NCBI GenBank assembly: GCA_036365455.1 | Contig: JAWQUS010000027.1 | Coordinates: 13,938,501 to 14,002,500 of the forward strand | Length of the DNA stretch: 64,000 bases | From: Macrosoma leucophasiata | Lineage: Eukaryota; Arthropoda; Insecta; Lepidoptera; Hedylidae | Direction of reading: 5' to 3' | In this document: piece after piece, positions 1 to 14,100 of the stretch | How positions within the stretch are numbered: the stretch's first letter is position 1 | Layout of the letters: each line of letters opens with the position of its first letter | The notes under the pieces: generated by a model | Told to the model about the DNA's origin: nothing | Databases searched by the model: none | Seen by the model: only the letters and a program-made list of their open reading frames with translations | Translations under genes and position numbers: made by a program

Positions 1-84
1 TCTCTAATATCCCCCGACCCGGGAATCGAACCCAGGACCTCCAGCGAAATAGTAGTGGCCTGCTACCACTACGCTACTGAGGCA
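1..84 (-). repeat. tRNA-headed SINE, cut by window edge
   Basis: Read on the minus strand from 84 downwards, this starts TGCCTCAGTAGCGTAGTGG and reaches a perfect pol III B box (GGTTCGATTCC). It is the same head as the complete SINE at 4156-4478. Only the 5' part lies in the window. Confidence 0.7.
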
Positions 85-1828
85 GTTTGTTTAAAAAAAA
101 TATTTATAAATTATTATTAATTATTAATACCTATTGAATAATAATTATTAAAAGTCATTCACTGCAGGTAGCTTAAACCGACAAAACAAAAGTGTCCTTG
201 TAGACCAATTTGAAATAAATATTTGAGTTTGAGTTTGACATCTTACCAAATGAGATAAGCTGGGATACAACACTCGAACTAAATATAGTAACTATGATTA
301 CAAACACTTTCATCTTGGCCGTGTGATCGTTTACCAATGAACGATAACGGGGCGGCCACCTTTATATAAACGTAGACAACATGCGTTAAAACTCTTTTGT
401 AATAGTAAATTTTTGAAATTACAGAATCTAAAATTTGAATGACCGTGTGCTTCGTGATGCGGGTAGCACGCGATTCCCATACAAATATTCGGAACGAAAA
501 TATATTTTTGTAATTTAAATATATTTATCAACTTTCTGCAAGTTAATCCGTTATCGATTGATGCTAATCTTAATACTTATAATAAATTTGTGTAATTGGT
601 GAGAATGGATGTTAATTTAACAGATACTCTTATCAGAAAATTCTTCGATAGTATATTGAAGGTATTTAAGGCTGAGTTCATACCGTGGTAAAAACGCAGT
701 TTTACAGTTTTACAGATGTTTTTGGTTTACTTTAAAAACATAAGAGACCTCTCTGCATTCGAATTATTATATGGATCTCGTGGTCATTCAATTTTTCAAA
801 CTTTATGTCATGTATTACATCAATGATAGGTACATATCGTCGGCTAAATAATCTATCCTGCTTCTTCAATTTAGACTATATTCAATTGCCTTTCATTAGT
901 AACACAAAAACTCAAACACTTCATGAACATTACAGAATACTTACATCTACCTACCGAGTTTCAAGTAAGTATATCTATAGTTCTAATTGTTTCGCGTAAG
1001 TAGAGTAAACAGTTAAGCATATATATTCAAATTAAATAACATTAAAATTTAACCGATTTTCATCAAATCTTTCAATTCCTTCATAGAAGAAAAAGAAAAA
1101 TCAATTCGTCATAATCATAGTCATTCACTTAGCAGAGTTCCAAGTGCAGGCACTACTGAGAAGAACTAGCTACCCAAAAAACTCAGCGTGTTGCTCTTTT
1201 GTCAAAGCCTTAGATTTAATACATTTATTATTTAATAGAATTAAAATTAAAATAGAATAAAGATAATGTGAACGCTCATGACATAAAATATTTGCATATA
1301 AATACATACGCAAATACCCATCAACAGCTTAAATCGTGATAGAAAATAACACCCGCAACTCATAACAGACCAGTCCCCACAATCAGCACCCGTTCACGAG
1401 TATGACGCATGTTAGTCCAGGAAGAATCGGCGTATGAGTACCGAAAACTATTCCACCGCAATTTTTTTATGCGATCCTCTTTAAATTGTCCTACTGATGA
1501 TATAAATGCATGTTGCCATGGGGCAACCCCGTGCCATATTGTTTAAACAATTGCAAAGAATTGTTATTTTTTTTATATTCTTTATTGAAATACGAATAAA
1601 AAAAGTCATATGACTTTTCACGATAAAGTTAATATTTTTAGAGATATTAATTTTTAAAGGTTCGAAAAATCTCAAATTTGGGTACTTTTGACCCATGAAA
1701 AATATATTTAAAAAAAAATACAGAAATAATATATTTTTTTAAATTCTTTATACAATAGTTAATAATATTCTTAATAGAGACTCTTAAAAATTTTATTATT
1801 TATACCTGTTTTATAATTGTTAATTTCA
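85..1828. other. AT-rich spacer, no gene seen
   Basis: Only short unrelated open frames are present, with no splice-linked coding signal and no recognised protein. I see nothing functional here. Confidence 0.5.
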
Positions 1829-2126
1829 GTAGAGGTAAGGTAGAGCTCCAGTGACAGAGCTCGCGGGCGTAGGCACCACCGTATTACCTAATATACTTGC
1901 TGCTAAATGGTAGTGTACAGCACTATCGTGTTCCAGTCAGGTGGTAATGTACGGCCCTGTAATTTTCGGCTCAGAGGCATAACACCTTAGGCCTCAGGAG
2001 TGGTAACGCATCTGCATTTTGACCTTGGTCTTTGTGTGGGTGTCTATAGGCTGCAGTCGTCACTTAACATCAATGTGAACTGCATGCTTGATTGCCACTT
2101 CCATTATATAAAAAAATAAAAAATAA
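1829..2126 (+). repeat. SINE-like repeat family, copy 1
   Basis: This is a near full-length member of the commonest repeat in the window. It runs from a head containing an inverted GAGCTC pair, through TGTACGGCCCTGTAAT and TCTATAGGCTGCAGTC, to TGCCACTTCCATTA and an A-rich tail. About a dozen whole or partial copies occur in both orientations. The A-rich 3' end and frequent 5' truncation suggest retroposition. I cannot assign a named family. Confidence 0.75.
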
Positions 2127-2513
2127 TAAGGGTGCCGTTATTTACCATGTGGCTACGGAACTCTAAAAATAGTCAAATGATTTAAAAATGCTCAAGATTC
2201 ACAACTGAACCCGGTAGGCGCTGCGGTCGGGTAGGACAAAACCGGTGGTGCACTGGTCTGGTTTCTTAAATTGGGGTAAGATTGTTAAGTCATTTACCCG
2301 ATGCAGGATATCAAAATGCTGTGTGCTGTTCTAGCCGCAGCCGTCCCGGTTTGAATGAAGCCTAATTTAGATGCTTCAAAAATATACACATTAGTCATCA
2401 TAACACCACTGCTGAAATAAGTCCGAAGTAGGTAGATACTCTTATTTATCGACAGACGTTCTATTTTTTAAGATACTTCGAAAAAAGGGGGAGGTTATCA
2501 ATTCGTCGGAATC

Positions 2514-3124
2514 CTTTTTTTAGGGTTCCGTAGTAAACATCAACCCTTATAGTTTCGCCATGTCCGTCTGTATGTCTGTCTGTCTATCTGTCCGTCCGCG
2601 GTTTAGCGCAAACACTATTGGTACCAGAGACTTGAAATTTGCCACAAGAATAAAACATAAAGAATAAAATTATTTATGGTACCTACACAAATATAGGGAT
2701 ATTTTTTTATTTTTCTTTTTTTATATAGTGTGGGATATTGTTGGATAGGTCTTTCAAAAATGTTAGGGGTGTGCTAACATCATTTGTGGATTTAGTTCGT
2801 TCGTGACTTATTAAGCTTTAAAGTGCCAATTTTCGTTAGAGTCAAGTGTCGCCCCCCCCCCCATCTACCAACTAAACGGTTGTGGTTAAAAATTCAAACG
2901 TTACGGCAATAGTAGCTACATATTACTAAATTAAAGGAAAACTATCGCACCTAAGTTGGCTTTACAAGTTTGGGAGTAATATTTGAACAAATGTAATACT
3001 CGACATTTTTGAGACTCCATAAAAAATTATAAATTATATATTTTTTTCATTACATTAATCAAACATAAAAACAACGGAACCCTACTTTGCGCGTGGCCCG
3101 ACACGCACTTGACCGGTTTTTTAT
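2514..3124 (-). mobile_element. Non-autonomous repeat bounded by GGTTCCGTA motifs
   Basis: This is about 610 bp and is the inverted counterpart of 10563-11203. Shared landmarks are AGGGTTCCGTAGT, a GTCTGTCTGTC simple tract, AAGCTTTAAAGTGC, and the end ACTTGACCGGTTTT. Motifs of this kind are widespread in Lepidoptera. It has no coding capacity. Confidence 0.75.
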
Positions 3125-3752
3125 ATTAATATTCAGTACTCTTTAAGACAATTAATACAAAACGCATAAAAAGTATACCTAATCAATAATATTATTTAAT
3201 ATGTAGGTACATACTACCCGCACCCGTGACTACGCGCGGGTGCAACGTTACCTACCTATGTTGTCCTACCCTCTCCTATTTAGCGTGATGTTGTATAGCC
3301 TAAGCCCTCCTCGATAAATGGGCTAGATAGGATCAGTCAGTAGGTACCTGAGATTAACGCGTTCAAGCAAGCAAACAAACTCTTTAACTTTATAATATAA
3401 GTGTAGATATATACCTAATAAAAAATATTAGGAAACACCTAAATTGATTTCCTTAGATTGGTGCATCGCAAGATTACCTATTCAGTGCCAGTGGCGGACT
3501 GAGGTCATCAGGGGTCCGGCACGGCATTTGGCATTTGGAAGCCCAGCGTGACGCACGAGTAAAAAAAAGGCCATGAAGTAAAATGAAGGGGCTTCGTCCA
3601 CACACATATTGGGGATAATTGAAAATCAATTGTCATATTTGTCACGTCACTTGACGGGTAAACTGGTGCTATGTACTGACACCGTATCTCGCTTATATTC
3701 AAAGATTGGGGATACATTAAAAAAATACTATTATACATTTAGAGATTAATTC
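3125..3752. other. Region downstream of NMD3, no gene seen
   Basis: This is spacer beyond the NMD3 poly(A) signal. It has short open frames only and nothing recognised. Confidence 0.45.
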
Positions 3753-3758
3753 TTTAAT
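3753..3758 (-). terminator. Putative NMD3 poly(A) signal (ATTAAA)
   Basis: On the minus strand an ATTAAA hexamer lies about 65 nt past the NMD3 stop codon. It is the best polyadenylation candidate there. Confidence 0.5.
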
Positions 3759-3822
3759 AAACATATATATAAATAGGCGCATATTATATGCCAAACAAAG
3801 TAAATGAAATGTATAATGAACA

Positions 3823-6800
3823 TCAAACATCACTCATTTCCACGTCTTCGATATTTAAATCATCCAACATTTCCGCCAAGGTGATACGAGGCAACGTCGG
3901 ATCAATCTCGTCGGTGTCTACCGCTATCTTGTTCCCATCCTTAAATATGTTGATGTTCTGGCGGAATGTTGGGTCCTCTTCTAAATCATCCAAAAACTCG
4001 TTGTAATCCCTAGAAACAAAAAAATATTCAGTGTCACAAAAGCTATTCAATTTGAGCAACCTCGCTGTCAACAATTTGTGGACTTTTAGTGAGTTTCTAG
4101 GAAAAACCACTAAAAGAAAGTTAAATGTTTACATTAAAGATAATTTAACTTAACTGCCTCGGTAGCCTAGTGGTAGAAGGCCACTACTACTACGCTGAGG
4201 TCCTGGGTTCGATTCCCGGGTAGGGGGTTATCAGAGATAATGGTGAAAAAGCCTTTATATCTGGTTCTATTGGGATTTTTCCATTTTCTGGAAATTTCCC
4301 AGTACCTCAAAGTTTGGTAATGTGCCCGGAGATGTCAACAGGCTCGCCATCTGTTACATGGGCGAAAACGTAACCGGCGAATCGTGGGTGTTTGCATGTA
4401 TGCTTGAATGCATGCATTTACCTCTGCCTACCCCTTCGGGGATTACAGGCGTGAAGTTACGTTTTTTTTTTTTTTTTTTTTAACTTAACTTTGTTTTATG
4501 TATACTTTTAAGAAATATTTATGCATTCGAATGAATTTATGGTCCCGTTATAACTATCATAGAGACATAACAACGTCCATCTCATGGGTGCCAACGCATC
4601 TGCATTTTGACCTCTGGTTTTTGTCTAGATGTCTATATCTATAGGCTGCAGTCATCACTTAACTTCAATATTAGTTTCATTCTTGTGTGCCACCTTTCTA
4701 TCATAAAAAAATCTATCGCTCTAAAATAATCGCGTTATAAATGCCATATTTACCGCAAGAATTTTTTAAAAAAATAATGGAAAGAAAAAAAAATACAACG
4801 AACAGTAATCTTGGACCTCTAGATAACTAGAAGTTTCAAAGTATAGCTGTAATTATATTGTAAGTTTGTGTAGTAAGCCATATTAATATCATCAAGATTC
4901 TTACGAGCCAAAAACCAAAACTAGTTTAGTCAGCACACAACTGAATCATCCGTCATAGTCCAAATTATTTATACATATAATATTTATGTGTGTTGCCTTA
5001 TCAGTGTCATGCCCCTGGCCTAAATATACTTACTAACCATATATAATTCCGTGACTTGAATAAATTTAAGATGAAGCTAATTATAAAATGATAATAAGCT
5101 GCAAATAGAAGTACGATACTAAGTACGGTAGTTGCAAACTGTACTCTGCTTCCTGAGACATGAGTCTTGGTTAAGGTCTTTCTTCGATGTTGAGTTTTAA
5201 TTGTAATTTAAAAAGTAGGTAATCAGCTACTTAAGGCCTCGGTTAGACGACACGAAAACTTTCTTACGGCCGCCGTGCGATAGCCGCGTGTTGGCCAGGT
5301 ACTTGTTTCCGTTCATAGCAAATTAAATTTTATTTCCATGTCATATAAACGCGCCCTAATAGTTTTTAAAATATAACAATTTAAAATGTTACAAACTATG
5401 TTTGTTTTCTTCAAACGATGCATAGAAAATTGCTGAACATTTATTTTTTATGAGGTCACAAGTTGGTAAAATAAAACACCTGTGAATTGTATGGTGAAAT
5501 CAAGACGTTATAAAATATTTTCGACAATACTACATTTTTGTACAAAGTTGTTGCATATTTTACAGAGAGTCTTAAAAGTTAAATTATTATTATTACCTAC
5601 TTTCAAGCTCACATACGATTATACCTACATTTTTGTATAATCTTTGCGTTAATAATAATAATTCTTCATTCTTAATACTTACAACTGTCGCAAAAAATAG
5701 AGCGTAAAATAAATTTAATTCAAATCATTCAAACGCGTTGCTCACACATTAATGGAGACTTGCTTGATGTTTTATTTTTTGTACGGCAATGGTTTTAACA
5801 TTAAATTGTTTGGCAGATCGACGTTTGCTGGGTCAGCTAGTATGATATAATATACTTACCTAAAGCAGTCAACATTCCAATTTGTGCAATACAGTGAATT
5901 AGATTGGAAGGAAATCATCAAACTTACAACTCCTTGGCTTTGATGGATACTTACTCATTAGAAGATCCAAGTCCTTCGTGCAACTCTTCAGCCATGTGCT
6001 TCAATTTCCAGTTACGTGCACGACGTCTCGCCGCTTTCTCTCCATAGAACTTCTTTACAAGGAATATGTCTGGAATAGTTTGTCGATCCAACTTGTCAAG
6101 ATTTGCATCATTCACATTTGAGTCACAGAGATTATAACTGAAATTAAAATAGAATATTATTTGAAGATGATTTTAATCATAAATTGATGACTTCATTCTA
6201 CCTTTAAAGCTATGAGTCTAGTTGCAATATATAAGCCAGGTTCACGTTATAGCTCCCCCCCCCGAGGGTTTCCGCCTTGTCGTGGCGGGGGGGCTCAGTA
6301 CCCGGTGGTTGGCCTCACACCGGAGAAGCCAAGAGGAACCCAAAGAGGGAGCGGCGTTCGGCGTGGCTCTGCCCGCCACTCGCTGCTGCGCGGGTAGGTC
6401 GTTGGCCCTGCACCCTATCCCCAGCTGCCTACCGGTTGTCCCGCCGCAAGATGGGGACGTGGTGGGGAGGCGGCTGGGGAAGAGGTGTACGGGTGTGTCG
6501 TTGCCCTGCACCCTATCCCCAGCCGCCTAGCGGTGATCCCGCCGTCAGATAGGGACATGGTGGGGCCGCGGGGGGGTGGTTGAAGGTCAGTTCATCTCTG
6601 ACACTCCCGCTCCCCCGGGGCCGGACTGTGTGCCCCTGGACTTCTCCACCCGGGCGTCTTGGGACGCCTGGCGTTGTGAGTGGTCGGGGCAGGGACCTTC
6701 GGGCACCGGACTAGGAGATGTCCGTCGTCCGAATGGAGAGATCCCGGGCTGGCTGGCGTGCAGGTGGCTGCTCGTTGCCGAGCCCTCCTCGGAGCCTTTC

Positions 6801-9800
6801 GGCTCCGAGGAGGGCTCGGCAACGAGCAGCCGCCGGTGGGGTCGCTGATGTGTGCGATAGCGTTCCCGTGACCCCGCCAGTGATGGCGGACGAGTCGGAA
6901 CACCCATGGGTTTTTAGTGGGTAGACGGATGCCCTTCCCGGAGTCCCACATTACCCACCCCTCTCCCCAAGGGTGGGTATGCGTAACGCATTTTACCCTG
7001 TAAAAAAAAAACACATCACGTTATAGAGTGAGAGCCTGCGACGCCCAGACCTTCGTTATATTATAAAACCTGGAAATTCTTCTATATATGTCCCCTATAC
7101 AGGTATAAGCAAACCCAGAATATAATAGGTTGGGGAAAAAGTCTTTTCGCATTATAGTATGTATGAACTTGTAATAAAATCTCTTTGGCTGTAGTATTTG
7201 TATCTGGCTGGTTTTGGTATCATTGAAAGTTAAAATTTTAAAGAACATAATTCCAAATTCAAATTAGGCAAATGTGTGATTTTCATTAGTTTTTCGTACT
7301 GTCAAGATGAGTGAATCTAATGAAGAAATTCGATACATTTTAAAATTTTACTTCAAAAAAGGAAAAACGCAAGCCGCGAAAAATATTTGCGATGTTTATG
7401 GACCAAGTGCAGTGTCAGTGAGAATAGCACAAATTTGGTTTAAGCGTTTTCAATCCGGAAATTTTGATGTCAAAGATGCACCTCGCTCTGGTCGCCCTAT
7501 TACGAATAAAATGGATGCCATTTTTGAAAAAGTGGAGCAAGATCGACATATCAGTAGTTACGACGTAGCTGAAGAACTGAGAATTGATCACAAAACAGTT
7601 TTGGCGCATTTGAAAAAAGCTGGGTACAAAAAAGCTCGATATTTGGGTACCTCACGAGCTCACTGAAAGAAACCTAATGAACTGTGTACTCATTTGTGAT
7701 TCTTTATTACGACGTAATGAAACCGAATCATTTTTGAAGAAGCTGATAACTGGTGATGAAAAGTGGATCACGTACGACAAGAAAGTGCGAAAAAGGTCGT
7801 GGTCAAAGGCCGGTCAGGCTTCACAGACTGTGGCGAAACCCGGGTTAACTCGCAATAAGGTGTGTTGTGTGTGTGTGGTGGGATTGGAAGGGCATTATTC
7901 ATTATGAGCTATTACCACCAGGCAGGACTATCGATTCTGAACTCTACTGCGAACAACTGATGAGATTAAAGCAAGAAGTTGAGAGAAAGCGGCCGGAATT
8001 GATCAACAGAAGGTGTGTGGTGTTTCATCATGATAACGCTAGACCTCACACATCTATAGCCACTCAGCAAAAATTAAGAGTGTTTGGCTGGAAGGTGTTA
8101 ATGCATTCGCCGTATAGTCCTGACCTTGCACCTTCAGATTTCCACCTGTTTCGGTCTCTTCAGAATTATTTATGCAATGTTAGGTTAACATCACGAGAGG
8201 ACTGCCAAAACCACTTGTCGCGGTATTTTGATGAGAAGTCCCAAAATTTTTATAGCAATTTGATCATGTCCCTACCTACAAGATGGCAAAAGGTTATCGA
8301 ACAAAATGGTACATACATACTTTAGTTAAATGTAAATATACTATAAATAAAATGTTTGGAATTATCTTAAAAAATGCGAAGAAACTTTTTCCCCAACCTA
8401 ATACATCCTGGGTCGCGGTGGCTTTGGCAGGTAACAGGTAGTAAATGTGAGTAAAATTGTGTTTCAAATTTGTGATAGTATAAAACTTAGTTTTCATATA
8501 TTTTAACATACAATCAAATTAGAAACCGCCTCGTCTATTGGCGGACACTTTGGACGGTAACAACCCCTTGCCAGACACCCTCACGGTCTAATTATTTATA
8601 AATCTACTTTCGTCATAGTATAAAATCTGACTTTTATACATGTTATTCAGAAAACTATACGAATAATGTTTCCACAATTCCCAGTCACTTTCGATGGTTC
8701 CCCTATCTTCCCAGACACATCGAAGTCTACTCCAGACGTGCGTGCGATGAATGTACATGTACGTTGGTGCGAGTGAAATAGCGCGATCTATACTCTAAAT
8801 TTTATCAAAAAATTAATTATGTAGATTTATAACCGATTAAAATTGTTAATTAAAAAAAATTAATAATGATATTTTTATATCAACAAAATATGAAATCTAT
8901 ACAAATAAATAAAATTGGAGTGTTTGTTTGTAATATTAAAATAACCGTTTTTTACTAAATGCATATGTGTGTATACGCGGTACATATACCAAAGTCTAAT
9001 CTTGGGAACGGCTGCTTTGATTTTGACGGGACTTTCACTGGCAGATAGCTGATGTAATAAGGAGTAACTTAGGCTACTTTTATACTAGCTGCGCCCACGA
9101 CTTCGTCCGGGTAGGTACTGAACAATCATAAATTCTCACGCGGGCGAAGTCGCGGGCACAACTAATCAACAATTGAATGCGATTCATGACGCTATTAACT
9201 TTTGCAAATTATCATTAAATTTTGCATTTAACTAAAATTTGAATTTTTTCAAGTGAATTTTATGGAATCAGGTTGTGATTTAAGAAAGTTGTAAAAAAAT
9301 ATCTATCAATTTTTTTTTAAGTATTGTGCAGAAAATAATAAGAAAAATCGGCAGTCGATGAGAAAATTCTAGATGTTTACAGTTAAAGCATGTGTACGGG
9401 TAGATGGTAACATGTCACCCTGGTTTGATGTTAACATCGGTGTCAGACAGGGTTGCATGTGTTCGTCTAGGCTGTTTATCATATATCTGAACAAATGCCT
9501 CCAGAGGGTGAAGTAGATGGATGTGGGAGTTCGTATGGGTGACTTAGTGGTGAACTGTCTGCTTTACGCAGATGATGCGGTAATTGTTAGCTCTACACCA
9601 TCTGGGCTACAAGCACTAGTCACAAACATGAAAGAGGATTGTAGGAGAAAGGCTTACGATTGAATCTGGATAAAACTAAAGTATTAGTATTTGAAAGAGA
9701 TGAACAGAGGCAAGGCTAGTAGTAGATGATGCAGTGTTAGAACAAGTGGATGAAATTGTATATCTTGGTAGTGCTTTTAGCGAGGATGGTAGGTACACCA

Positions 9801-11115
9801 CCGACATAGAAAGAAGAGTACTTGCTGGGAATTGCGTGAATGGAGCATTGGGTAAGCTGCTAGAATCTAAACATCTCAGCCAGCGGGCTCGACTAGCTGT
9901 ACATAATGCTGTACTAACTCCAACGCTTTTATATGGAAGCGAGAGCTGGGTATGCAGGAAAGAGCATGAAAGTAAGTTGTTTAACTTACTTTCATGCTCT
10001 TTTCTGCATAGCGGTCGAGATGAGATCTTTGCGCAAGATCTGCGGTGTATCACTCACCGATCGCGTTCGTAATGAAGATGTAACAAAGAGGCTTTGTGTG
10101 AATGATAGTATCGGTGTAAAAATGAATCCTCCAATGGTTCGGGTATATAAAAAGAATGTCGAATGAACGAATGACTAAACAGATATACAATGCGAATGTA
10201 AATGGTTGCAGAGGCCCAGGAAGACCAAGACTGACCTACCATGACCAAATAGGTCGAGTTCTGTCTGATGGTGGAGTCAAAAGTCTTAGGAATCGGCGTG
10301 CATGTTTAAAGAGAATATGAAGGTAGAAGAGGCACGAGAGGTTTGTCAGGACCGGGGTATTTGGCGCTCTACACTCTCTGCCTACCCCGTTAGGGACCTG
10401 GCGCCAAAATACATACATATATAAGTTTAAAGTTAAGGAGATCAATTTTTATGTATGTTGGTTTTACTATAAGGAGAGAAAGTAACTTAGATCGTATAAT
10501 TTAATTCTTTTTGGAAAAATAATTAAATTATACTTTTAATTATAGCCATTACAAAACAAAGTAAAAACCGGTCAAGTGCATGTCGGGCCACGCGCAGTGT
10601 AGGGTTCCGTAGTTACAGAGTAAAAGATGTAATGAAAAAAATTAATAAATATTTTGTAAGGACTTGTTCGAAATTTTCGAGTAAAGTACATTTGATCGAC
10701 TATTACTGGTAAACTTGCAAGGCCAACTAAAGTGTGATAGTTTTCCTTTTAATTTCGTTATATGTAGCTACTATTGCCGTAACGTTTGAATTTCTAACAA
10801 CAACCGTTTAGTCTGTAAGGGGGGTACACTTGAGTCTAACGAAAATTTGCACTTTAAAGCTTAATAAGTCACGAACAGTTAACTAAATCGAAAAATGATG
10901 TTCGGACACCCATACTATTTTTTAAAGACCTATCCAACGATACTACACACTATATGGCAATCCAAAATAAAAAAAAATATCCTCGACTTACATGTAGGCG
11001 CCCTAAATATATTTTTTTTCATGTTTTTTTTCTATCACTTTGTCGGCGTAATTAAGATGTATACTTGAACCAAATTTCAAGTCTCTAGTACTTATAGTTT
11101 TTGGGCTAAACCGCG

Positions 11116-11154
<39 letters not shown>

Positions 11155-14100
11155 GGACATGGCGAAACTATAAGGGTTCCTTGTTTACTACGGAACCCTA
11201 AAAATGAAGTTTGGTATAATGGTGTCGGAGATTTTGTTGAGAGTTCAGTAGTTAACTCAGGTACTACCGGTGTATCTGGCGATGAGTTGTCTACACTGAA
11301 CGACTTCTTGTTTACTCTTTTTTCTTTTTGAAAATCTGCAGGCTCAGAACTGTAGTACGCCTGTGAATGTTTTATGGCATTTCCGGTGATAACCTCCATC
11401 TGTATATTTATCAGGTAAAATAATGTTCGCATATTTAAGGTTATGTTTTTTTCAGACTCTAAGTTATAAAAATACGCTTACGCTTACACTCACAGCCCCA
11501 CAGTAGGTATAAACAGTGTCGTGGGTACCGTTATACACATATAACACATACACAAACACCCAGACCCGAAACAAATATCTGTAGGCCATTCAAATATTGG
11601 TCCCGGTGCGGAGATCGAACCCGCGACCCTTCGAATCAAACGGTCATCTCACACCGTTGGGCTAAGCGGATCGTCAGTTTGACATTTCTTTAATGTCTCT
11701 TCAGAAAGCAAAATTAATTTTCCCTCACTTTTCTTACAAATTAATTATTCAACGGTTTCTGTACGTATAACAGTTCACACTACACAATATATTATTATAT
11801 TACGGAGTACGAGACAGATCGCCGTGGACCGATCATGCTATTTCACTCGCACCAACGTACATGTATATTCATCGCACGCACGCCTGGAGTAGACTTCAAT
11901 GTGTCTGGGAAGATAGGGGAACCATCGAATGTGACTGGGAATTGTGGAAACATTATTCGTACAGTTTTCTGAATAACATGTATAAAAGTCAGATTTTATA
12001 CTACAACGAAAGTAGATTTATAAATAATTAGACTGTGAGGGTGTCTGGCAAGGGGTTGTTGCCGTCCAGTGTCCGCCAATAGACGAGGCGGTTTCTAATA
12101 TGATTGTAAGTTAAAATACATATATGAAAACTAAGTTTTAAACTATCACAAAGGAGATCAGCCAAAATGGTACATAGATTGTACATGAACAAATACTTTA
12201 CATATTAAATTACTGTAAATTTTTCAGTATAATATTATACTGAAAACCACCGGAAAAGTATTTAAAACAGTTTTTGAAAAAATCTGTACTTTTGATATTT
12301 ATGATGGCGTAGAAAGGAACGTAACGAAATGTAATGGCGTAGGATATAATTATTGTATCAGAAAGTATCGATTAATCATATTAAAAAAAATCGGTTACAT
12401 AATAAATAGAAAAACAAGTGAAAGTACACGTTAGATTTCATTTTAATTTGCCAACAACCAGATGAGGATTTACTGAAATTCCTACATTCATTTAGGTTTT
12501 AAAATCAACACAAAAGACTAAGTGACCCGATTAATGGATCGATATTTTGTGACAGCCGCCTATGTTGACACATCCTTTTTTGACGCTTTGTTAGGTCACC
12601 TCATGTCTGTGATCATCAATGACGTGATTGATGTCACGTCATTCACTTGGCGTTCTGTGACTTCTCTGTCTTCTCTGTGTTTTGACTACTTTTGACTACT
12701 GGCTTGTTTATGTGCTTGTTGAAACGAATTTCGAGTGCTTTTGCGATTTGGAATACGTAGGTAGTGCTAGAGGTTTCTGTTCAAGTCAGTTGATCGTGTT
12801 CGTTAGTTTTTCTGTAAATAATTTATTATAATCTGCAAAAGCAGACTGGAGTTTGCCAAAAACAAGTGCTTGGTGTTCAGTGAAAAGCATTCATAGATAG
12901 GTATTTGTGGATACAAGCGTGATTATTTAGTGTACAAATCACTTTCTTAGCGATAATAGCAATCTACAAACCGTCAATTTTAAATTAGCGCCTATTAGTA
13001 CGAAAAAAAAAATATGGAGGAAAAACGACTTCATTCTTACAATTTTTAAATTGGTATATCTCATGAACGCCGTAGTGTTCGAAGAAAATCGTAGTGTTCA
13101 GCATTCAGTTAGATGGTAATGTATATGTTCCGTAAAAACCTATCACAGAAACATAACAACTAAGGTCTCAGGGGTGACCTCTGATTTTAGTGTATAGACA
13201 CTACAACAGTCATCACTTAACATCCATGTGAACTGCATGCTCATTTGCCACCTACGTTATAAGTTTCAAAATAGGTTATTCTAGAAAATTATTGTGAAAG
13301 AAATACGGGAGCAGACAGCATATCGAAAGTAACTATGTATGGACTAATAGTGGTGAACCTAATTACATTACCCAGAAAGCCTACCTTTTATTGGTTGACA
13401 TTATTTAGGCGACTTTGGAAGGAAATCTGAGCCACATGCATCAGCATCAGATTTGGCCATAATCCTAGCTTATATTTAAGATTTGGACATGCAAACAAAT
13501 TAAAATAATGTAATAAATATTAATTCTTACCCTAAGACAGTATCGCCAGGTTTCAATATATGACCCAAGTGTGTTCTAGTGTGAACAGGGTTTGAATCTA
13601 GACCTAGTTCACTTGTTTTTACAACCCAAACATCAGCTACCACATGCTTATTAGACACCATTCCTTGACCAGGGAAACTTTTCTTTTCCTGCAGAAAAAT
13701 TGAATGTCAGAATATTATTATAGAGAACTATGATAAAACAAAGTTATTTGGGTTAAACTTACATGTTCTTTTAAAATGTCAATATCCATAACAGTATATT
13801 CTACCAATTGCTTAGGGTTACAAATTGGGTGGAATGGGTGTCGCCAATATACCGTACCAGAAATATCACATACTGCCAATAGAAAATGATTTTATTATAA
13901 TTTAATTACTGACAAGGTGATAGGTACTTCAATTTTATTCAGCTATTTATTTGATTATCTATGTCAGATCAATACACGAAAGTTTTAAACTTTCGTGTAT
14001 TGATCTCATATAATATAAAACAATAAAAAGTGGAATGTTTCACAATTTTGAAAAAAAAAAAATAGTTTTGTGAATCATAAAAGCTGATAAAAGATAAATT

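Noticed and set aside
6212..7014. Many overlapping open frames of 60-140 aa on both strands
   Set aside because: They come from GC-rich, stop-poor retroposon sequence; no domain is recognisable and frames on both strands overlap.
11106..11432. 108-aa minus-strand open frame with a CLSVCLSVC tail
   Set aside because: The tail is a translated (GACA)n tract within a repeat; the rest is not recognisable.
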